The notes beneath the pieces were generated by a model that was not told where the DNA came from, made no database searches, and saw nothing but the letters and a program-made list of their open reading frames with translations. 5,243 nucleotides of DNA from Spirochaetota bacterium (GTDB lineage: Bacteria > Spirochaetota > Spirochaetia > Treponematales > Rectinemataceae): assembly GCA_023421875.1 (NCBI GenBank), contig JAEZSM010000124.1, positions 1 through 5,243 on the forward strand, written 5' to 3'. Positions 1 through 4,072 of the stretch are shown here, one piece after another (position 1 is the stretch's first letter; each line of letters begins with the position of its first letter). Position numbers and translations under genes: made by a program.

Positions 1-252
1 GGCTGCCAGGGCTCGGGTAGCCTTGCCCCGGATCTGGTAAAGCGCGAAGGCAAGTCCGCGTCCGTACAAAGCGAAGGCCAGAGGCCTTCTGAGAAGCCCC
101 GCCTCGCCGGCCTGGAGCCCCTGGGGATTGAAAGTGAAAAATTGTCCGGGAACCGGCGACGCCAGGTCTTGGGGCCAGGCGAAGGCTAGCAGCTTCCAGC
201 CCTGCGATACGGCCTGGTTGAATAGTACGGAAGCGTTAAACTGTCTCATCAT
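1..252 (-). CDS. pyrK: Dihydroorotate dehydrogenase electron-transfer subunit (PyrK-like), N-terminal part
   Basis: This is the first 84 codons of a minus-strand gene that runs off the left edge. I translated it by hand from the ATG at 252-250. The protein looks like the FAD-binding beta-barrel of the ferredoxin-reductase-like PyrK family: PGQFF near residues 35-39, LLRRPLAFAL at 53-62 (the arginine-proline FAD-contact motif) and LYQIRGKATRAL at 71-82, which matches the family's 'Y-x-V-x-GKGT-x-x-L' stretch with Ala for the second Gly. In the family, PyrK carries FAD and a 2Fe-2S cluster and passes electrons between NAD and the PyrD subunit in pyrimidine synthesis. The cluster-binding cysteines and NAD domain would lie outside the window. 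A TTG at 297-295 is in frame, preceded by GGGGA, and would add 15 hydrophilic residues; the ATG has no clear Shine-Dalgarno sequence, so the start is uncertain. The gene begins just after the metalloprotease stop codon, so the two are probably co-transcribed. Another flavin reductase subunit of the same superfamily is possible. Confidence 0.72.
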   Translation of the reverse strand, partial: MMRQFNASVLFNQAVSQGWKLLAFAWPQDLASPVPGQFFTFNPQGLQAGEAGLLRRPLAFALYGRGLAFALYQIRGKATRALAA

Positions 253-311
253 CGGTATATTGTCCGCATTGTCCTTGTCCTGGTCTTGTCCTGTCAAGCG
301 TAATCCCCGGC

Positions 312-1097
312 TTACAGCTCCGAGAGCCGCAGCTCGATTTCTTCCAGTTTTTCGGTGAGCTTGCCGATGGTTCGCTCGATACGTTCTTTTTCCCGCAGAA
401 GTCGCTCGGCCGGATCTGTCGTCTCGTCCGGCGACTTAAGCATGCCCTTTACCGTTCCGGGGCTGGCCCCTGCCGAAAGGGCTTCGACTGCCTTCGACCG
501 TTCTTCTACGTCCCTGATGCCGGCCACAAAGCGCAGGTTGTCCCAGCCCATGGAGGGATCGAGTCCTATCTGGCTGGCGGCTACCGCCGCGGTCGCCGTA
601 GTCCTGGGAAGCCCCAAAACTCGCTCGATGTAATCTTCGAAACGGGTCCGGTGTATTCTGCAGAGCTCCGCTGCCCTAGCCAGCAAGCGCCCGAGTTCAA
701 GCATTGCCTCGCCGTTTGCCTTGAGACATTTTTCCTTTATCGTCCTGGAGAGTTCGACGAACTCTTCCTGGCTTTCGAAAACGTTAGTATATAGACCTGC
801 TTCTTCGGCCTTCTGCACCAGCTCGTGAAATATCGACCAGAATTCCTGGGTGTGGGGCCTGGACTGCTGGATCCCGCCCTTGCGCTGATAGTGGAGATGG
901 TGGGCGTATTCGTGGAGGGCAGTGTACAGCAACTGATTGTCGGATTCGAAATTTTTATTGTGAAGGACTATCTCGGCCGAATCTGGCTTGTAAAGCCCGT
1001 TGACCTTTTTGTTGGCCTTGCCTGAAAAAACCAGGTTGAAGGGAGCCGGACTCTCTTCCACCTGCAGTAAAATTGATTTTATCTGATCTTGATTCAT
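312..1097 (-). CDS. Predicted zinc metalloprotease, SprT-like, with helical C-terminal region
   Basis: The protein has 261 aa. The ATG at 1097-1095 is preceded by GGAG with a 6-nt spacer, so I prefer it to the upstream in-frame TTG at 1130. Residues 62-66 (HEYAH) form an HExxH zinc-protease motif, and H82 in SRPHTQEFW lies about where SprT-like proteins have their third zinc ligand before an aromatic residue. There is no signal peptide or membrane segment, so it is probably cytoplasmic. Residues 133-175 are helical and contain a stretch (FEDYIERVLGLPRTTATAA) that resembles a helix-turn-helix recognition unit. Residues 231-261 are highly charged with heptad-like spacing, probably a short coiled coil. 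The SprT/SPRTN families include proteases acting on DNA-bound proteins; a similar role here is inference only, and the substrate is unknown. The gene lies between a glutaredoxin-like gene and a PyrK-like gene on the same strand. It may be expressed both from the upstream gene and from its own promoter. I do not recognise a named family. Confidence 0.85.
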   Translation of the reverse strand: MNQDQIKSILLQVEESPAPFNLVFSGKANKKVNGLYKPDSAEIVLHNKNFESDNQLLYTALHEYAHHLHYQRKGGIQQSRPHTQEFWSIFHELVQKAEEAGLYTNVFESQEEFVELSRTIKEKCLKANGEAMLELGRLLARAAELCRIHRTRFEDYIERVLGLPRTTATAAVAASQIGLDPSMGWDNLRFVAGIRDVEERSKAVEALSAGASPGTVKGMLKSPDETTDPAERLLREKERIERTIGKLTEKLEEIELRLSEL

Positions 1098-1101
1098 CGT
1101 T

Positions 1102-1149
1102 TGCTCCAGAACGCCTGCGTTTGCACTCAAGTCCGGGCGGTCTGGAGCA
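1102..1149 (-). promoter_or_regulatory. Hairpin that could mask the ribosome binding site of the metalloprotease gene
   Basis: A perfect 9-bp inverted repeat (TGCTCCAGA at 1102-1110, TCTGGAGCA at 1141-1149) extends after one mismatch by four more pairs (CGCC at 1112-1115 with GGCG at 1136-1139), leaving a 20-nt loop. In the minus-strand RNA the 3' arm contains the GGAG Shine-Dalgarno sequence of the gene starting at 1097, so a folded transcript would hide it. The base pairing is read directly; the regulatory effect is inferred. Confidence 0.6.
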
Positions 1150-1177
1150 TAGTACGGTATAGAGGAAGCCTAGGCAA
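1149..1177 (-). promoter_or_regulatory. Candidate sigma70-type promoter of the metalloprotease gene
   Basis: On the minus strand, TTGCCT (1177-1172) and TACTAT (1154-1149) are separated by exactly 17 bp; each matches four of six consensus bases. The expected transcription start is near 1142, about 45 nt before the ATG. That start would drop most of the distal arm of the hairpin masking the ribosome binding site. It is a motif match only. Confidence 0.4.
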
Positions 1178-1226
1178 CCTGGTGGCAGGCAAGAACAGCT
1201 GTCGCGGCCAATTGGAAAGGGCTCAG

Positions 1227-1457
1227 TCACCTGGAAAGGGCGCGGTCGATCTCCGGCTTATTGAAGCCGATGATCACCTTGCCGTTTATATCGATGACAG
1301 GAACGCCCATCTGTCCGGATTTGCGGACCATTTCTTCGGCCTTGCGCTGATCAGATGCGACATTGTACTCGGTGAAGGGTACTCCCTTGGATTTGAAGTA
1401 ATCTTTGGCCAAGCGGCAGTATGAGCAGCTGGGTGTGGAATAGAGTGTGACGGACAT
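1227..1457 (-). CDS. Glutaredoxin-like thiol-disulfide oxidoreductase (NrdH/YruB type)
   Basis: A complete 76-aa thioredoxin-fold protein starts with ATG behind a strong AGGAGG with a 6-nt spacer. It begins with the first beta strand (VTLYSTPSC), then the redox motif C11-S-Y-C14, a helix, and the conserved cis-proline loop MGVPVID at residues 50-56 (P53). IIGFN at 62-66 is the glycine-phenylalanine segment before the last helix. The length and motifs fit small glutaredoxin-like proteins of the NrdH or YruB kind, which reduce protein disulfides in the cytoplasm, fed by thioredoxin reductase or glutathione. No ribonucleotide reductase gene is next to it, so the name nrdH is not justified. It is the first gene of the minus-strand cluster, 129 bp upstream of the metalloprotease gene, and is transcribed divergently from the envelope-protein gene at 1594. 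The family call is firm; the partner is unknown. Confidence 0.93.
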   Translation of the reverse strand: MSVTLYSTPSCSYCRLAKDYFKSKGVPFTEYNVASDQRKAEEMVRKSGQMGVPVIDINGKVIIGFNKPEIDRALSR

Positions 1458-1483
1458 AGAATTCCTCCTGGTATAGCCCTGTA

Positions 1484-1513
1484 TTGAACTATATATTAAA
1501 AATCTAATATACA
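1484..1513 (+). promoter_or_regulatory. Weak candidate promoter of the envelope-protein gene
   Basis: TTGAAC (1484-1489) and TATACA (1508-1513) are 18 bp apart, with four of six matches each. The 7-bp inverted repeat lies largely in the spacer. The predicted 5' leader would be about 75 nt. The gene must have a promoter between 1458 and 1594, but this particular one is only the best motif I found. Confidence 0.25.
1492..1511. repeat. 7-bp inverted repeat between divergent genes, operator-like
   Basis: TATATTA at 1492-1498 and TAATATA at 1505-1511 are perfect inverted copies separated by 6 bp. A further CTGTAT (1479-1484) and ATACAG (1509-1514) give an outer, overlapping inverted pair. The repeat overlaps the likely -10 region of the glutaredoxin promoter and the spacer of a possible divergent promoter. 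An AT-rich dyad of this size is typical of a dimeric repressor site, but I do not assign a regulator. Confidence 0.4.
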
Positions 1514-1530
1514 GACCGCTCTTTCGTCAA
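1502..1530 (-). promoter_or_regulatory. Candidate promoter of the glutaredoxin-like gene
   Basis: On the minus strand, TTGACG (1530-1525) is a five-of-six match to the -35 consensus. The position 17 bp downstream holds a weak TTAGAT (1507-1502); TATATT (1511-1506) is a better -10 sequence, but with only 13 bp spacing. The intergenic position is right; the exact -10 box is uncertain. Confidence 0.35.
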
Positions 1531-1593
1531 TACTTCAGACGCTTGTGCCGACCGTTTTAAAAATATTGAATCGCACAGTCGGAATTTTAGCGT

Positions 1594-3204
1594 TTGCCTG
1601 GTGTGAAAGCGATAGCGTACGGGGCCTTTAGGGGAGTGCTGGCGGGGTTGGCTGTGGGACTAGCCTGGATTTTTGTCATTCAGTCGGGCGCGGCGCAGGC
1701 CTCGGGCGAAGAAATCCTCAGTCTCGAAACGGCGATCGTAAAATCAGCCTTCGAGACTAACCTTGCAGCGAGGGTCGCCGCCGGCATCAGGCTGGAGAGT
1801 GCCTTGCGCGTTGAAGGACAGGATCATACATTTTGCATTCCGTATTGCAGACTTAAAAGCGGGGATCTCGATATTTTTATCGGCCGAGCCAGCTTAGGCC
1901 AGGGCCGGGCGCTGCGAAAAAGCAACACATCACAAGTCCCGGTGAATCCAGGATCGGTTTGGTCAGGGGACGCCGAGTCCACGAGCGCAGGTATCCTTAC
2001 TGGTTTTCGGTTGGGGGGTTTCTCTTGCTTTGCACTCTGGGACGGCGGCTCCACATTCAATCTTGGAGATATAGGTTTAGGTTTCAGAACTCCGGAACTT
2101 TCGTTCAAGGCCGCGGCCGTGGAGGCTGCAGCGATGGCAGGTCCGTTTTCCTGGGCGCTCGGAGCCTGCGGCGCCCGGAGCCCCGAAGAAAAATCACCCG
2201 ATGGCTGGCGGGGCGGTACTTCATACGAGCCTGAATTTCAGGCGCTCAGCCTTGGTGCATCGACTGCGCTTGCCGCAAAAGGCATCGGCCTGGAGCTCTG
2301 GTCAGGCGCCTGTCTGGGTTCGCTGATCAAACCCGGATTGGCCGGGAGCGCCGAACTGCGGATAGGCGGCAGCTCTCCGGATAAAAGAAAACTCAGCCTC
2401 GGCCTTTACCTCAAGGCCTATGCCTGCAGCGAATCCTACCGAAACCACCTGCTGGAACAACCAGTGCTGGATTCCGCTCTCAAAGGGGAGCTATCCCTGG
2501 GCGTAGGCCGCTTCAACATGAGGGCGGAACTGCTTGCCGCTTCGCCGCGGGAAGAAAAGGATGAAATGGGATTACGGATTATGAAGGAAAAGGGATTGAC
2601 CGCCCTGCTGTGGCGTTTGAGAACCCAAACCCTCTCCGGCAAAACTGGGCTGCGTTGGGGGCCTTGGGACCTTTCTAGCAGCGCCAAGGTTGACCAGGGC
2701 GGTCTGACCTCCTGCGATTTTAGGGTTGGCTACGACGGCAGCGGAGCGAAAGCCGGGCTTCGGTTCAAGGCAGCGGCACATCTTTATCTTGTCCAGGAAT
2801 CCGCCGCATCCGGCAAAAACGAAGATTCGGAACGCTTCGAAGACGATAACGAGCATGAATGGGTCGAGCAAGACTTGACAGGATTTACAGGAACGCCGGT
2901 CTTCTCCGGCGGATTTTCAACCCTCGTTTTTCGCCGCTTGAGGCTGGATACAAATTTTTCCTGGGGAACTTCGGCAGCGGGGGGAAGCGCAGCCCTCGCC
3001 CTGGCAGCAGCCGCAGTCGATGCTGGGCTGGGATTCAGGATCTATGCCAACATCGTGCAGCATTTAGGCATCGGCGCCCGATGCACCCTCGAGTTGTCAC
3101 TGGCGACGCCCTCGGGCGGTTATACGCTGGATTGTCCGCCCGAGGCGATTCCGACCCTCGGCCTGGGGTTCAGGCTTAGGGAAAAAGGTAAATCCAAGCG
3201 ATAA
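1594..3204 (+). CDS. Exported protein of unknown function, probably outer-membrane beta-barrel-like
   Basis: The ORF encodes 536 aa and is bounded upstream by an in-frame stop at 1588-1590. Start choices are TTG 1594, GTG 1603 and GTG 1636, none with a good Shine-Dalgarno sequence. GTG 1603 would give a neat signal peptide beginning M-K-A-I. Residues 1-36 look like a signal sequence: basic residues, a hydrophobic core (VLAGLAVGLAWIFVI) and a likely cleavage site AQA|S after residue 36. The rest is rich in Gly, Ala, Ser and Leu, with many short stretches of alternating polar and apolar residues (for example ELSLGVGRFNMRAELLAA, AGLGFRIYANI, TLGLGFRLRE) that suggest beta strands of an outer-membrane barrel. 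An acidic hydrophilic segment near residues 409-428 could be a surface loop. The mature part has nine cysteines, two close together at 81 and 85. The protein does not end in the aromatic residue usual for proteobacterial barrels but in a basic tail. I recognise no family; the barrel idea is inference from composition. Confidence 0.8.
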   Translation: MPGVKAIAYGAFRGVLAGLAVGLAWIFVIQSGAAQASGEEILSLETAIVKSAFETNLAARVAAGIRLESALRVEGQDHTFCIPYCRLKSGDLDIFIGRASLGQGRALRKSNTSQVPVNPGSVWSGDAESTSAGILTGFRLGGFSCFALWDGGSTFNLGDIGLGFRTPELSFKAAAVEAAAMAGPFSWALGACGARSPEEKSPDGWRGGTSYEPEFQALSLGASTALAAKGIGLELWSGACLGSLIKPGLAGSAELRIGGSSPDKRKLSLGLYLKAYACSESYRNHLLEQPVLDSALKGELSLGVGRFNMRAELLAASPREEKDEMGLRIMKEKGLTALLWRLRTQTLSGKTGLRWGPWDLSSSAKVDQGGLTSCDFRVGYDGSGAKAGLRFKAAAHLYLVQESAASGKNEDSERFEDDNEHEWVEQDLTGFTGTPVFSGGFSTLVFRRLRLDTNFSWGTSAAGGSAALALAAAAVDAGLGFRIYANIVQHLGIGARCTLELSLATPSGGYTLDCPPEAIPTLGLGFRLREKGKSKR

Positions 3205-3214
3205 TGCAGACAAT

Positions 3215-3241
3215 ACAGCGGGCCTTTCCCGAGCCCTCTGT
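3215..3241 (+). terminator. Possible weak transcription terminator hairpin
   Basis: Eleven bases after the stop codon of the envelope-protein gene, ACAG-c-GGGC (3215-3223) pairs with GCCC-t-CTGT (3233-3241) around a 9-nt loop with one mismatch. A proper U-tract is missing; only a T-rich GTCTTGCTTTG follows, so intrinsic termination would be weak. Confidence 0.35.
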
Positions 3242-3250
3242 GGTCTTGCT

Positions 3251-3278
3251 TTGCGAAAGGGCAAAAAGTTGCTATAGT
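3251..3278 (+). promoter_or_regulatory. Candidate promoter of the pncA-pncB operon
   Basis: TTGCGA (3251-3256, four of six) and TATAGT (3273-3278, five of six) are spaced by 16 bp. The predicted start near 3285 gives a leader of about 170 nt before pncA. The -10 box is exactly framed by the inverted repeat AAAGTTGC / GCAACTTT. This is the best sigma70-like motif between 3205 and 3454. Confidence 0.45.
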
Positions 3279-3290
3279 TAGAGCAACTTT
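3265..3290. repeat. Inverted repeat framing the pncAB -10 box, operator-like
   Basis: AAAGTTGC (3265-3272) and GCAACTTT (3283-3290) are perfect 8-bp inverted copies separated by 10 bp that include the candidate -10 box TATAGT. The geometry resembles a repressor operator. A third copy of AAAGTTGC lies at 3311-3318. The right arm is shared with the longer hairpin that follows, so as RNA or cruciform the two structures exclude each other. Confidence 0.5.
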
Positions 3291-3318
3291 CAAAAGTCTG
3301 TGAACTTTTGAAAGTTGC
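3283..3318. repeat. Perfect 15-bp inverted repeat in the pncA leader
   Basis: GCAACTTTCAAAAGT (3283-3297) and ACTTTTGAAAGTTGC (3304-3318) pair perfectly around the 6-nt loop ctgtga. The stem can be extended outward by A-T and G-T pairs to about 3280-3321. It is followed by TTTGTAGTTTTG, which is T-rich but not a clean U-tract. With the candidate promoter, nearly the whole hairpin would form the 5' end of the pncAB mRNA. Confidence 0.75.
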
Positions 3319-3324
3319 TTTGTA

Positions 3325-3367
3325 GTTTTGTCAATTTTTATGCCAAAGACATTAAAATTGACAAAAC
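3325..3367. repeat. Perfect 14-bp inverted repeat with inner ATG/CAT pairs
   Basis: GTTTTGTCAATTTT (3325-3338) pairs perfectly with AAAATTGACAAAAC (3354-3367). After one T-T mismatch, ATG (3340-3342) pairs with CAT (3350-3352), closing a 7-nt loop. It is the second of three successive long inverted repeats in this gap and has a different sequence from its neighbours. Confidence 0.75.
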
Positions 3368-3385
3368 GTACGCATCATAAAGGTA

Positions 3386-3420
3386 GCTTTTGCAAAACTC
3401 GCCTGGCTTTTGCAAAAGCC
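3386..3420. repeat. Paired GCTTTTGCAAAA copies with a 16-bp palindrome
   Basis: GCTTTTGCAAAA occurs at 3386-3397 and again at 3406-3417, where it is part of the perfect 16-bp palindrome GGCTTTTGCAAAAGCC (3405-3420). Because the core TTTTGCAAAA is self-complementary, the copies are both direct and inverted repeats: 3386-3397 can pair with 3408-3419 around a 10-nt loop, or each copy can fold alone. Confidence 0.75.
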
Positions 3421-3454
3421 TCGTTAAATCAGAACATATCAGCGAGGTAATGCC

Positions 3455-4072
3455 ATGCGCCGTGCCCTGATCGTCGTAGACCTGCAGAACGACTTCTGCC
3501 CGAAAGGAGCCCTGGCCGTGCCCGGCGGCGACGAGGTGGTGGATCCAGCCAATGAACTTTTAGCCGAAATCCCCCTCTCGGTACTCACTCAGGACTGGCA
3601 CCCCGAGGGGCACGTGTCCTTCGCATCCAGCTACGAGCGCCAACCCTTCGACGCGGACGACAGTGTAGATCCACCCCGGGTGCTCTGGCCCGACCACTGC
3701 GTGGCCGGCAGCAAGGGCGCCGACTTTCATCCTGAGCTTAGGACCGAGCGTGCAAAACTGATCATCCGCAAAGGTTTCAGCCTCAACCTGGACAGCTATT
3801 CGGCCTTTTTTGAGAACGATGGACTGACCCCAACAGGCCTGGCAGGCTGGCTTTCAACCCTGGGCGTGGCTTCGGTGGTGGTAATAGGCTTGGCCACCGA
3901 CTATTGCGTAAAGGCTACAGCCCTGGATGCCAGGAAGCTCGGCCTAGAAGTGAGCATTGTCGCCGACGCTGTGCGGGCGGTGAATGCTAAAACCGGGGAT
4001 GGTGAGGCGGCTCTGAAAGCTATGGAATCCGCGGGCTGCAAAATATTAAAGCTGAAAGAGATACTCGCATGA
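3455..4072 (+). CDS. pncA: Nicotinamidase
   Basis: The protein has 205 aa, close to the usual size of bacterial PncA. It hydrolyses nicotinamide to nicotinate and ammonia in the cytoplasm, the entry step of the deamidating NAD salvage route. The isochorismatase-fold cysteine hydrolase motifs are all present: D9 in VVDLQNDF, K106 in IIRKGF and C151 in GLATDYC make the catalytic triad, and D47, H49 (TQDWHP) and H81 (WPDHC) are the metal ligands. The ATG at 3455 has GAGG (3444-3447) with a 7-nt spacer; an ATG at 3450 is out of frame and stops quickly. The stop codon overlaps the pncB start in ATGA, indicating translational coupling and a shared transcript. The leader holds a candidate promoter and several long inverted repeats, so expression is probably regulated, perhaps by NAD status. 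No missing residues or disruptions are seen. Confidence 0.97.
   Translation: MRRALIVVDLQNDFCPKGALAVPGGDEVVDPANELLAEIPLSVLTQDWHPEGHVSFASSYERQPFDADDSVDPPRVLWPDHCVAGSKGADFHPELRTERAKLIIRKGFSLNLDSYSAFFENDGLTPTGLAGWLSTLGVASVVVIGLATDYCVKATALDARKLGLEVSIVADAVRAVNAKTGDGEAALKAMESAGCKILKLKEILA

Noticed and set aside
1098..1130. Longer metalloprotease start at TTG 1130
   Set aside because: The ATG at 1097 has a good GGAG with a 6-nt spacer; the extension has no such signal and falls in the hairpin region.
955..1230. 91-aa minus-strand frame spanning the glutaredoxin-metalloprotease gap
   Set aside because: It overlaps the start of the well-supported metalloprotease gene in another frame and has no domain or convincing start signal.
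3358..3363. Perfect TTGACA -35 box before pncA (and its mirror at 3329-3334)
   Set aside because: Both come from the arms of the same inverted repeat, and no acceptable -10 box lies 16-18 bp downstream on either strand.
3205..3454. Known NAD riboswitch or a CRISPR-like repeat array in the pncA leader
   Set aside because: I see no sequence that I can match to a described NAD riboswitch, and the repeats are palindromic, unequal and too few for CRISPR.
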